Assembly: GCF_003111665.1 (NCBI RefSeq)
Contig: NZ_CP022188.1
Coordinates: 3,410,001 to 3,474,000 of the forward strand
Reading direction: 5' to 3'
DNA length: 64,000 nt
Source: Parazoarcus communis
GTDB lineage: Bacteria > Pseudomonadota > Gammaproteobacteria > Burkholderiales > Rhodocyclaceae
How positions within the stretch are numbered: position 1 is the stretch's first letter; each line of letters starts with the position of its first letter. The notes beneath the pieces were generated by a model. It was not told the DNA's origin and did no database searches. It saw only the letters and a program-made list of their open reading frames with translations. Positions 46,987 through 55,767 of this stretch are shown in pieces. The position numbers and the translations under genes were made by a program.

Positions 46987-47511
46987 TCAGGCCGGCTCGA
47001 CAAAGCTGGGCTCGGCAGGCTCATTGACTTCGTAATCCCGCTCCCAGCCCTCGTTCTCGAGCTTGATCTGCTGGATCGCCACCGCATTGGCGTTGGCGTC
47101 GAGGTCGGGCAGGGCCTGATACTCGGACACCCAGCAGCGGAACACCTTGTAGGCCAGCGCGAGCTGACCGGCTTCGTTGTACACCTCGATGATCAGGTCC
47201 TTGCGAAAATCCTTCAGCGAGACTTCGCTGCCGAGGCCTGATCCGAGGTTCCAGACCTTGTTCGCCCACTGTTCGAAGTCCTTGTCGTGGGTGACACCGC
47301 GCTCGAGCGTGATGGCTTCGAACTTGCTGCGGCCCGGTGACTTGCGCGCGCTGGACGGGTCGCCGCCCTCGCGGTGCTCGACCACCTCGGTGCTGCGCTT
47401 GAGCGCGGATACCTTGCTGATGCCGGCGACGTAACGGCCGTCCCACTTCACACGGAATTTGAAGTTCTTGTAGGGATCGAACCGTTGCGAATTGACGATG
47501 AACTGCGCCAT
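46987..47511 (-). CDS. eCIS inner tube protein (Hcp/gp19-like, Afp1/5-like)
   Basis: A 174-residue tube protein. It starts MAQFIVNSQRFDPYKNFKFR and continues RYVAGISKVSALKRSTEVVE, with GRSKFEAITLERGVTHDKDF and an end region IQQIKLENEGWERDY, the standard wording of phage tail tube proteins. Hexamers of it stack to form the inner tube. ATG 47511 follows GAGGAGG. Only one tube gene is present, where Afp-type clusters have two (Afp1, Afp5). Confidence 0.92.
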   Translation of the reverse strand: MAQFIVNSQRFDPYKNFKFRVKWDGRYVAGISKVSALKRSTEVVEHREGGDPSSARKSPGRSKFEAITLERGVTHDKDFEQWANKVWNLGSGLGSEVSLKDFRKDLIIEVYNEAGQLALAYKVFRCWVSEYQALPDLDANANAVAIQQIKLENEGWERDYEVNEPAEPSFVEPA

Positions 47512-47566
47512 GGTGCGGCCTCCTCGAATGCGGTGACGGATGTGCAGGACGATGCGGTAAGAACGC

Positions 47567-49849
47567 CTACACCTGAATCTGTCCGGCGAGCTGCTGGATG
47601 CTGATAACGACAAATTCGGCGGGCTTGAGCGGCGCGAAGCCGACCAGGATGTTCACTACGCCACGGTTGATGTCGTCCTGCGTGGTCGTTTCGCTGTCGC
47701 ACTTCACCAGATAGGCGTCACGCGGCGACGATCCCTGGAACGCGCCCTGACGGAACAGCCCGTTCATGAAGGCACCGACATTGAGGCGGATCTGTGCCCA
47801 CAGCGGCTCGTCATTGGGCTCGAACACCACCCACTGCGTGCCGCGATAGAGCGACTCCTCGATGTACAGCGCGAGGCGACGCACCGGCACGTACTTGTAT
47901 TCGGAACTCATCTGATCCGCGCCGCGCAGGGTGCGCGCGCCCCAGCACACCGCCCCATACACAGGGAAGGTGCGCAGGCAATTGACCCCGAGCGGGTTGA
48001 GGCTGCCGTTCTCGCCGTCGGTGAGCGTGACGGACAGCGACTGCACACCGGACAGGTTGGCATCGGTGCCGGCAGGGGCCTTCCAGACGCCGCGGCTGCC
48101 GTCGGTACGGGCATACAGGCCGGCGACCGTGCCGCTTGGCGGGGTGAGGCGTGGTTTGCCGTTCTTGAGCGGATCGGCGACGTAGGTCCAGGGAAAGTAG
48201 ACCGCGGCATGGTCGGATTTCGGCAGGTCGGTACCGGACGCCGACTGGACCATTGTGGCCACGTCGGTGGCCGTAGGGGGGGCATCGACGATGAAGAAGG
48301 CCCGCCGCTCCTGGCAATAGCTTGCTGCGTCGGCCAGCACGCCGCTGTCGGTGATGCCGGGCAGGACCAGCAGATTGAACAGGTCGACGTCTTCGAGTGC
48401 GTAGAGCCCTTCGCGTTGCGCCCGGCTGCCGATGAACGCGGGGTAAATGTCGGCTGCGGCGTAAGGGGTTTCACTGCCGCCGTCGAGAAACGCGTCGGTG
48501 GGCAGCGGCGACAGTACGGCACCTGCGAGCAGGTGGAGGCCGGTGGTGATGTCATTGCTCGCTGCCGCGCTTACGGCGATGGCCGAACCCGCGCCACGCG
48601 AGCCGGAGCTCAGCACCAGGGTGCTGCCCTGAACCGTCGCCACGAAATCGCGATAGGCTGGGTTGCCGGGCTTGAGTGCGCGCACTGCCGCCTGCAGACG
48701 GGCAGCTACATCGGCCATTTTTGCCCCGAGGTTGGCACCGGCCGCAGGGGCTACGCCAATGTCCACTAGATCGGGGCCGTAGCCGTCGAGACTGATGCGA
48801 AGGCTGCTATGCGTCGCATCGGGCAGGGCGTCGAGGTCGGTGGCACCGAAAGCACCGCTGGTCAGGCCTGCAGGGTCGGGTAATCGGGCGGGACGGATCG
48901 ACGCAACCGCGTCGATCTCGATGCCGCCCGAGGCTGCGCCGAGCTTGAGCACACCCGCCGCATTGTTGCGCGCGCCGGCCAGCACCCGCACCGAGGAGAA
49001 CTCGCCGCCGCTGCCCGATCCCAGAACGAGGGTGGAACCGGTGCGGGTGCAGGTGAAATTGACCAATGCGGTCTTGCCTGCTGCCTGCGCCCGCACCTTG
49101 GCCTGGATCGCTGCGGCAAGGCTGGTCAGGCGCTGGATGGCTGTGCCACCGGCGATGTCCGCTGGCAGGGTGATGCTGACGCCAACCGAAGGCAGGCCAT
49201 TGACCACAACCCGGAAATCCGTGTGGGTGGCGTCGAGCACGGTCTGTACGTCGCTGATCGCCCCACTGGTGGAGGTGCCGGCGGGGAGGCCGTCGAGTGT
49301 CGCCTGGATGACGTCGCGGCTGACCTTGACCAGCTGCGATACGCCATTCACGAGATCCGGCAGATAGCGCGCATCGGCCGAATTCATCGACACGTTGGCG
49401 TACTGTTCGGCGCGGCCGTCGCTGCTGCGAATGATGCTGAGGTTGAAGGTACTGTCGGGCAATGCGGTGGCGTAATCCACCCGCAGCTGGATGTCGTTGC
49501 CGGATACGCCGGCATCGAGTGCGGTGACGGTGAGCACGTTTGCGGCAGTGCTGTTGAGCAGGGTCCGGCTCGCGGGTGAGGCGTCCTTGACCACGCGCAC
49601 GATCCACGCGTCCGAACCGCCGTTGCCAAAAAACTGGCGCACGCCGTAGCTCATCTCGGAGTCAGCGGACAGACCGCCGAAGCTGCGCTCGAAATCCGCG
49701 AAGCTGTGGATGCGAACCGCCTTGTTGACCGGACCGCGCGGTGCGGCACCAAGGAAGGCTGCGACGGAGGTGGCAACGCTGGAAATGGTGCGCACCCCGC
49801 TCGGAATTTCCTGGATGTACACCCCTGGGGCGGCGAACTGGACGGGCAT
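47567..49849 (-). CDS. eCIS contractile sheath protein, with duplicated insertion
   Basis: A 760-residue sheath, much longer than the usual 350-500. The N-terminus VQFAAPGVYIQEIPSGVRTI and C-terminus (RRLALYIEESLYRGTQWVVF, EPNDEPLWAQIRLNVGAFMN, LVGFAPLKPAEFVVISIQQ) are conserved sheath. The middle carries two similar blocks of about 100 residues, about 203-304 and 340-443, each opening with DATH and ending in a GLHLLAG/GVLKLGA segment. These likely form surface-exposed domains on the sheath. It is the first gene of the operon and the only sheath gene. Confidence 0.92.
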   Translation of the reverse strand: MPVQFAAPGVYIQEIPSGVRTISSVATSVAAFLGAAPRGPVNKAVRIHSFADFERSFGGLSADSEMSYGVRQFFGNGGSDAWIVRVVKDASPASRTLLNSTAANVLTVTALDAGVSGNDIQLRVDYATALPDSTFNLSIIRSSDGRAEQYANVSMNSADARYLPDLVNGVSQLVKVSRDVIQATLDGLPAGTSTSGAISDVQTVLDATHTDFRVVVNGLPSVGVSITLPADIAGGTAIQRLTSLAAAIQAKVRAQAAGKTALVNFTCTRTGSTLVLGSGSGGEFSSVRVLAGARNNAAGVLKLGAASGGIEIDAVASIRPARLPDPAGLTSGAFGATDLDALPDATHSSLRISLDGYGPDLVDIGVAPAAGANLGAKMADVAARLQAAVRALKPGNPAYRDFVATVQGSTLVLSSGSRGAGSAIAVSAAASNDITTGLHLLAGAVLSPLPTDAFLDGGSETPYAAADIYPAFIGSRAQREGLYALEDVDLFNLLVLPGITDSGVLADAASYCQERRAFFIVDAPPTATDVATMVQSASGTDLPKSDHAAVYFPWTYVADPLKNGKPRLTPPSGTVAGLYARTDGSRGVWKAPAGTDANLSGVQSLSVTLTDGENGSLNPLGVNCLRTFPVYGAVCWGARTLRGADQMSSEYKYVPVRRLALYIEESLYRGTQWVVFEPNDEPLWAQIRLNVGAFMNGLFRQGAFQGSSPRDAYLVKCDSETTTQDDINRGVVNILVGFAPLKPAEFVVISIQQLAGQIQV

Positions 49850-50313
49850 GACGGGCTCCTTTTCCGGGGATGGTGGTGCTCCCCGTCGTGATCGGGCAAA
49901 GCGGAGGCGGTCTCTATCGGCTTATGGGCGCATCAATGCAGCCGCCGCAAGCCCTGACCGGTCCAGCTTCGTGGAATACCCTCAAAGGCGGGCGGAAAGA
50001 TGCGCATGCGGTCAGTGCGGGTACGGACGAAAACGCCATGCGATGTGGCTGCCCGTCCTGCAGGTGACAGTCAGCGTCCGCCTGTTCCCGGTTCATGAAG
50101 ACAGGCGGGATCTGGCGCTGCGGCGCCATCTTAAAGTGCGTGCTACCGGTGGCGTCGCCGATGCTGATAGCTTGAACTTAGACAAGGTGGAGTGGAAACT
50201 CAATGTGATATTTTTGCTTGACACGCCGGATTCGATGGGGTTCGAGTACGGCGGCGCGCGTGCCCCGCAAGCGACACGGAGGCCGTGACGTCAGGGTTGG
50301 TGCGGGAACGGGG
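49850..50313 (-). other. Gene-free gap upstream of the eCIS operon
   Basis: 464 bp without a supportable gene, between the sheath gene and the diguanylate cyclase gene on the same strand. It must carry the eCIS promoter. The stretch 50165-50230 is AT-richer than the rest and holds the only promoter-like pair I could find. Confidence 0.6.
50175..50203 (-). promoter_or_regulatory. Weak candidate sigma-70 promoter for the eCIS operon
   Basis: On the minus strand TTGAGT (50203-50198) and TAAGTT (50180-50175) are separated by 17 bp, in the AT-rich part of the gap. It would leave a leader of about 320 nt before the sheath start. Both hexamers are imperfect, so this is only a candidate. Confidence 0.3.
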
Positions 50314-53300
50314 TCAGGCTGGCGTGTCCGCGCCGACCGCTGCCATGTGGCGGTTGCGGCCGGATCGTTTGGCGGCGTACATCGCATCGTCGGCTGCGCG
50401 CAGCAGGGCCTCGATGGTGCAGCCGGACTCGGGGAAGCGGGCAATGCCGATACTTGCACCGATGTGTATCGCTTCGCCCTCTATCGTCAGTGGCTGAGAC
50501 AGTGCGTGCAGGATCTTGTCGGCCAGCATGTCGGCATCGCCCGGCTCGCGCAGGCTGGGAAGGATGATGGTGAACTCGTCACCGCCAAGGCGCGCGACGG
50601 TGTCGCTCTCCCTGACCTGCGCCTGCAGGCGTTCGGCCACGGCAATCAGCAGGGCATCGCCCGCGGCGTGGCCGAGCCTGTCGTTGACCGCCTTGAAGTG
50701 GTCCAGGTCGAGGAACATCAGGGCGCCGCTGCGGGCTTCCCTGCGCGCCAGCGCCAGTGCCTGGCCGAGGCGGTCGAGGAAGAGGCCGCGGTTGGGGAGA
50801 TCGGTCAGCGGATCGTGATGGGCGGTATGCCGCATCCGCTCCTCGTTGTTCTTGCGCTCGGTGATGTCTTCGAGAATGGCGACGTAGTGCGTGACCTTTC
50901 CGGTGGTATCGAGCAAGGGCGTGATGGTCTGGTCCACCGTGTAGCGCGTGCCCTTGCTGTGGGTGTTGATGAGTTCGCCATGCCAGGTCTTGCCGGCGCT
51001 GATCGAGTCACGGAAACGTAAATGGAAGTCCGGGTTATCCTCCTTCGTGCTGAATATCATCGGGTTTGCACCCAGGATCTCGGCTTCGGTGAAACCGGAA
51101 AGGGTCGAGAGTGCGCGGTTACCCCACAGAATGGTGCCGCTGCCGTCGGTGATATAGGCCGCATTGGCGACATTGGCGAGCGCGGTGTTCAGCAGGGTCA
51201 GCCACTCCTGCTGTGTTGCGGATTCGAGTGATACACCGACGCGGTCTGCCAGTCCCTTGAGTACCTGCAGCGTATTGGCGTGTCTGAATTGCCCACTCCG
51301 ACGGCTGTAGAGCGTGAGGACCCCCCATGGCTTGCCGCGCAGGATCAGTGGCAAAAGGATGGATTCCCCGGCGCCCAGATCATGGATGCTGCCCTCACAG
51401 CCGTGGCATCCCGATTCGGCGAAATCCACGATTCCGGGTTCGCCGCTGCGCATCACCATCGAAGCAGGGTGGCAATGGGGTGCGTCGTCCCAGCGCAGGG
51501 CAGCCTTGCTCAGGCTTTCGAGCGCGCCGCCTGCCTCGGTGTCAGAGGTGGCCAGCACGGTCAGTCGGCCATCCTTCTCCGCCCGTCCGATCCAGGCGCC
51601 GACAAAGTCGAAGACCGGCACGATGCGCTGGCAGAAGACACGTGCAATTGCGGCGAGCTCGGTCCTTTGCTGCAGGAGCAGATTGTCCATGCGGTTGAAG
51701 GTCGCCTCGATTGCAGAATTGCGTTCGTGCTCTGTCGTGTCCCGGGCGTAGATTGCGACGCTCTCCACCCTGCCGCTGTCGTCCTTGACCGGATAGAGGT
51801 TGTTGTCGAAGAAGCGCCCGTCGCGGCGATCGTTCAGATGCGTGGGTTCTCCGCTGATGACGACTTGCTGCATCGCGGCTCGACGTGGCACGACCAGCGC
51901 AGTCGGCAGATAGTCGAAGAAGTTCTGACCACTCATGACTTCGGGTGTCAGGTTGAAGCGCTGCGCGGCACAGGTGTTGATCTCGAGAATCCTGCCCTCC
52001 GGGTTGAGGAGCAGCACGGATTCGCTGCTTGCGTCGAGGAGCGCACGCATGCGAGCCCGGCTTTCGCGCACTGCCTGCGAAGATTGCTTCTGCTCGCTGA
52101 TGTCACGGACGAAGCACACTGCTGACCAGCTTCCATTGAGCCTGATGGCCGAGACCGACAGCGAAGCGGGAAATTCGCGGCCATCCCGGCTGCGGCCGGT
52201 TACCTCGTGTTGCCTGCCATTGCGCTTGTACTCGTCGCTTTCGATGAACTCGGAGAATTCTGCGCTGGCCCAGTCCCTGAGGCGTTCGGGGATGACAAAC
52301 TCAACTACGTCACGACCGAGCACTTCGTCTGCACTGAATCCGTAGATTCGCACGGCGGCGGGATTCCAGTATGAAACGCGGCGCTGTTCGTCGATCAGGA
52401 AGATTGCATCCTGCGCCGTGGTGCAGATGTTGCTGAAGCGGGCTTGGCTGTCACGCAGTGCCTGCTCGGCCAGTTGTCTTTCAGCGAGTTCGGATTCCAG
52501 TTGCCGGTTTGCGTCCTCGAGTTCGGCCGTGCGTCGGGCAACAGCGTCCTCGAGATGCTGCTCGCGTTGCGCCTGTGCCGCTTCATGCAGCTCGAGCTCA
52601 TCCAGCATCCGGTTGAAGCCGGTGGCGAGTTCGGCAAGTTCGCCAGGACCTTCGACTGGCAGCCGCTCGGCCTTCCCCCATGGTGCGCCGATACCGCGCA
52701 TCGCCCGTGACGAACGCTTGAGCGGGAGCGTGATACTGCGTGCCACGAGCGAAGCGAGCAGCAGCAGGACGATGCCGGCAATGCCGGTACGCAGGACGGT
52801 GGTGGAGGTTTGCTTCCAGATCGCTGCGTCGACGTCTTCAATGAAGATGCCTGAACCGATGACCCAGTTCCACGGTGCCATATTCCGGACGTAGGAGAGC
52901 TTTGGATAAAGGTTCGAGGGCAGGTCGGATGATGATGCTGACCGGGGCCAGACGTAACTCAGGTAGCCTTCTCCGCCTTGTTCGGCCAGTGCGCGGAGGG
53001 TCGCCTGCATGTCCTGTGTCCCGTACGTCGGCGCCTGGGAAGGGTCTGGGAGCGAACGCAAGTCCGGGACGAAGGTGAAGCGGGATGCGTCGAGCAGGCG
53101 ACCCTCGAGCGTGGGCAGCAAGGGGTGCATCACCACCTTTGGGTCCTTGCCGCTCATGTCGGCGATCCAGAGGTATTCGCTGTCCGAACGACGCATGGCG
53201 CGAACGGCGCTGATCGCCGAGCGTTGTGCGTCGGCGGCCGACAGCGTGCCATCCAGCTGCAGTGCATGGAAATGCTGCATTACGTCGTGACCGGACACGA

Positions 53301-53454
53301 CGAGGCTCTGGGTCTGAAGCTCCCTTTCACGCCAGAGGGCATCGCGCAGCGCCAGGCCGTCGAGCAAGGCGCCGAGCACGACGCTACCGACCAATATGGT
53401 CACAATCAACCATATACGGTTGCGAATGCTCAAACGACTCAGCCTCGAAAACAT
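50314..53454 (-). CDS. Membrane diguanylate cyclase with sCache, HAMP, PAS, GAF and GGDEF domains
   Basis: A 1046-residue sensor. Order: membrane segment near the N-terminus, periplasmic single-Cache-type domain (about 45-215, SEYLWIADMSGKDPKVVMHP and WVIGSGIFIEDVD), second membrane segment, HAMP, coiled coil, PAS, PAS, GAF (about 600-760), PAS, GGDEF. The active site is GGDEF at about 957-961, with an RxxD inhibitory site (RESD) five residues upstream, so it should make cyclic di-GMP with feedback control. The GAF part has a CHGCEG motif that could bind a metal or cofactor. ATG 53454 after GGGGG is preferred to one 33 bp upstream. It lies directly upstream of the eCIS operon, same strand. 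Confidence 0.9.
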   Translation of the reverse strand: MFSRLSRLSIRNRIWLIVTILVGSVVLGALLDGLALRDALWRERELQTQSLVVSGHDVMQHFHALQLDGTLSAADAQRSAISAVRAMRRSDSEYLWIADMSGKDPKVVMHPLLPTLEGRLLDASRFTFVPDLRSLPDPSQAPTYGTQDMQATLRALAEQGGEGYLSYVWPRSASSSDLPSNLYPKLSYVRNMAPWNWVIGSGIFIEDVDAAIWKQTSTTVLRTGIAGIVLLLLASLVARSITLPLKRSSRAMRGIGAPWGKAERLPVEGPGELAELATGFNRMLDELELHEAAQAQREQHLEDAVARRTAELEDANRQLESELAERQLAEQALRDSQARFSNICTTAQDAIFLIDEQRRVSYWNPAAVRIYGFSADEVLGRDVVEFVIPERLRDWASAEFSEFIESDEYKRNGRQHEVTGRSRDGREFPASLSVSAIRLNGSWSAVCFVRDISEQKQSSQAVRESRARMRALLDASSESVLLLNPEGRILEINTCAAQRFNLTPEVMSGQNFFDYLPTALVVPRRAAMQQVVISGEPTHLNDRRDGRFFDNNLYPVKDDSGRVESVAIYARDTTEHERNSAIEATFNRMDNLLLQQRTELAAIARVFCQRIVPVFDFVGAWIGRAEKDGRLTVLATSDTEAGGALESLSKAALRWDDAPHCHPASMVMRSGEPGIVDFAESGCHGCEGSIHDLGAGESILLPLILRGKPWGVLTLYSRRSGQFRHANTLQVLKGLADRVGVSLESATQQEWLTLLNTALANVANAAYITDGSGTILWGNRALSTLSGFTEAEILGANPMIFSTKEDNPDFHLRFRDSISAGKTWHGELINTHSKGTRYTVDQTITPLLDTTGKVTHYVAILEDITERKNNEERMRHTAHHDPLTDLPNRGLFLDRLGQALALARREARSGALMFLDLDHFKAVNDRLGHAAGDALLIAVAERLQAQVRESDTVARLGGDEFTIILPSLREPGDADMLADKILHALSQPLTIEGEAIHIGASIGIARFPESGCTIEALLRAADDAMYAAKRSGRNRHMAAVGADTPA

Positions 53455-53710
53455 CACGTCCCCCTGCCACAGCTTCTGTCCGGTCACGCCGCTTTTCAGC
53501 GTGCAAGCGATCGTTTCCAGATCATTATCAGGCTGCGGCTTCGTCCGTATTATCTAGGTCGTTCGTTATACATCGGGTTGACGTAGGTCACACGTTTGAT
53601 CACGGAGTGACGGAAGCGGATACGCTTTGTGACGTAGTGCTCCCCTTATGCATGCTGAGGGGTGTTCCGGGTTGGCCGGGGCGTGTGACGGCGGTCGCCC
53701 CGGCCCAGCC

Positions 53711-54151
53711 TCAGACGTTCTCGGTGAAATAGAGATAGGGCAGGGTGTCGGTGCCGATGCGAAGGCGATGGACTTCGGTCATACCGTTGGCCTTGATCAA
53801 CACAGTATAGGCACCGTGGTCAAAGGGGCCAATCATGCTTGCGCCGTCGAGCGCGAGCTGGACGAGTTTGCGTCCGTCGCCGTCAAGCACCCGCACGTCC
53901 GCTCTGGCCTGCCCCGCAATCGGCGCCAGGGACGGAGCGGGGAGGGCAAAGCTCAGCGGATAGGCATCCGAATGCCCTTCTGCCGCGACACCATGCGTGT
54001 ATTTGTTCTCTTCCTGCTGGTCGGCAGCGCGACTGGCCTCGTCGTTGCCGGCGCTGGCCGGTGCAACGTTGGCGCCGATGGCGAAGGTCGCAGCGGCCAA
54101 CTGCAGAAAGTGCCGCAGCACGCGTCGAGAAATTCGTTGCCTGTTTTTCAT
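53711..54151 (-). CDS. Small exported protein of unknown function
   Basis: A 146-residue protein with a signal peptide of about 34 residues (RRVLRHFLQLAAATFAIGAN, cut after PASA). The mature part has a charged linker and then a predicted all-beta stretch (ARADVRVLDGDGRKLVQLAL, GPFDHGAYTVLIKANGMTEV) resembling a carboxypeptidase regulatory-like fold. The function is unknown. It is 60 bp downstream of the Do-protease gene on the same strand, so co-transcription is possible and a role in the envelope-stress response is a positional guess. Confidence 0.7.
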   Translation of the reverse strand: MKNRQRISRRVLRHFLQLAAATFAIGANVAPASAGNDEASRAADQQEENKYTHGVAAEGHSDAYPLSFALPAPSLAPIAGQARADVRVLDGDGRKLVQLALDGASMIGPFDHGAYTVLIKANGMTEVHRLRIGTDTLPYLYFTENV

Positions 54152-54211
54152 GCATGTCTCCGGTAAAGTGGGCCGCAGGCGATCCGTGCGGCCGGTTGGG
54201 GTGATCGTGGT

Positions 54212-55690
54212 TCAGCCGAGCTCGATGGGGATGAAGATCCGCGCATCCTCGCGCTGGATCAGGATTGCTGCATGTTTGCCGACGGCGGCGAGGTCCTTGC
54301 GCAGGCCTTCGATACTGCTTACGGCCTTGCCGTTTACAGCGAGGATGACGTCGCCGCGCTGGATGCCGGCATGGGCGGCGGGGCCGGTGGAATCGAGCAC
54401 GAGCAGGCCTGCGGTGGATTCGATCTGCTGCTGCTCTTCGGGGCTGAGCGGCCGTACCGCAACGCCAAGGCGCCCCTGATCCATGTCCTGGCTGTCGTTC
54501 GCGGCAACCTGCGCCGACTTCAGTTCGCCCACAGTCACCGTCAGGTCGCGGCTCTTGCCCTGACGCCAGATCTCCAGTTTTACGGTCTCACCCGGTGGGA
54601 TGGCGGCGACCTTGGGCGGAAGTTCGGCCGAGCTGCCTACGCGCTCGTCGTTAATCCCGAGAATGATGTCACCGGCCTCGATCCCGGCCTTGGCTGCTGG
54701 GCCGTCGGTGTCGACCCGGCTCACCAGTGCGCCATGTGCGGCTTTAAGACCGAAGGAGTTCGCCAGTGCCTGGTTGAGATCCTGAACCGCGACACCGAGC
54801 CGGCCTCGGGTGACCTTGCCATGTGTCATGAGCTGATCCCTGACTTGGGCGGCGACGTTGATCGGGATCGCGAACGACAGGCCCTGGTAGCCACCCGAGC
54901 GGCTGTAGATCTGCGAGTTGATCCCGATGACCTCGCCCTTGAGGTTGAGCAGGGGGCCGCCCGAGTTGCCCGGGTTGATGGCGACGTCGGTCTGGATGAA
55001 GGGCACGTATCCCTCGTCGGGCAGCGAGCGCGATTTGGCCGAAACGATGCCTGCGGTGACACTGTTCTCGAAGCCGAAAGGCGCGCCGATTGCGAGCACC
55101 CATTCACCGACCCGGGTCTGGCTCGGGTCGCCCAGCGGCACGGTGGGCAGATCCTTGGCGTCGATGCGCAGCACTGCGATGTCGGTCGGCTTGTCGATGC
55201 CGATCACCTTGGCGGTGAATTCGCGCTTGTCGGTGAGCTTGACCGTGACCTGGGTGGCGTCCGCCACCACATGTGCATTGGTGAGGATGACGCCGTCGGA
55301 ACTGACGATGAAGCCCGAGCCCATGCCGTGTGTGATCTGCTCACCCTCGGGCACCTGGATCTGCGGGCCGAAGCGACGGAAGAAATCGTAGAACGGGTCG
55401 TTCGGATTCATCCCGCCGAGGGGCGATTGTCCGCGCGCCGAGGTCTTTACCGTACCTTCGACACTGATGTTGACGACCGCCGGGCCATAACGCTCGGCGA
55501 TGGACTGGAAGTCAGGCAGCGTCAGCGCGGCAGATGGTGCAGCGGACGCCGCAGCGGGAGACGTCATGGTCGCCGACGCAGGTGATGCGTGTGCGGTGCC
55601 AATGGAATGGTTGGCGAAATTGTATCCGCCCAGTGAAAGGGCAGCGACGGCGAGTGCAATGCCGGAAAGCTTGATGACTTTGGTTTTCAT
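54212..55690 (-). CDS. Do-family periplasmic serine protease (DegP/DegQ-like)
   Basis: A 492-residue periplasmic protease/chaperone. A signal peptide covers about 1-35. The trypsin-like domain has the catalytic triad His140 (TNAHVV), Asp170 (TDIAVLRID) and Ser243 (GNSGGPLL). Two PDZ domains follow, from about 275 and 385 (GRLGVAVQDLNQALANSFGL and GRLGVAVRPLSPEEQQQIES). It degrades or refolds misfolded envelope proteins. The start ATG 55690 follows AAGGAG. It lies downstream of a QseBC-like two-component pair on the same strand, with a 77-bp gap. Confidence 0.93.
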   Translation of the reverse strand: MKTKVIKLSGIALAVAALSLGGYNFANHSIGTAHASPASATMTSPAAASAAPSAALTLPDFQSIAERYGPAVVNISVEGTVKTSARGQSPLGGMNPNDPFYDFFRRFGPQIQVPEGEQITHGMGSGFIVSSDGVILTNAHVVADATQVTVKLTDKREFTAKVIGIDKPTDIAVLRIDAKDLPTVPLGDPSQTRVGEWVLAIGAPFGFENSVTAGIVSAKSRSLPDEGYVPFIQTDVAINPGNSGGPLLNLKGEVIGINSQIYSRSGGYQGLSFAIPINVAAQVRDQLMTHGKVTRGRLGVAVQDLNQALANSFGLKAAHGALVSRVDTDGPAAKAGIEAGDIILGINDERVGSSAELPPKVAAIPPGETVKLEIWRQGKSRDLTVTVGELKSAQVAANDSQDMDQGRLGVAVRPLSPEEQQQIESTAGLLVLDSTGPAAHAGIQRGDVILAVNGKAVSSIEGLRKDLAAVGKHAAILIQREDARIFIPIELG

Positions 55691-55767
55691 GTCGGGCTCC
55701 TTCAACCGATGCGGGCGAACTCAACCCGCGACAGCTGCAATTTAAGGTGCGTCGACTTAAACCAGAC

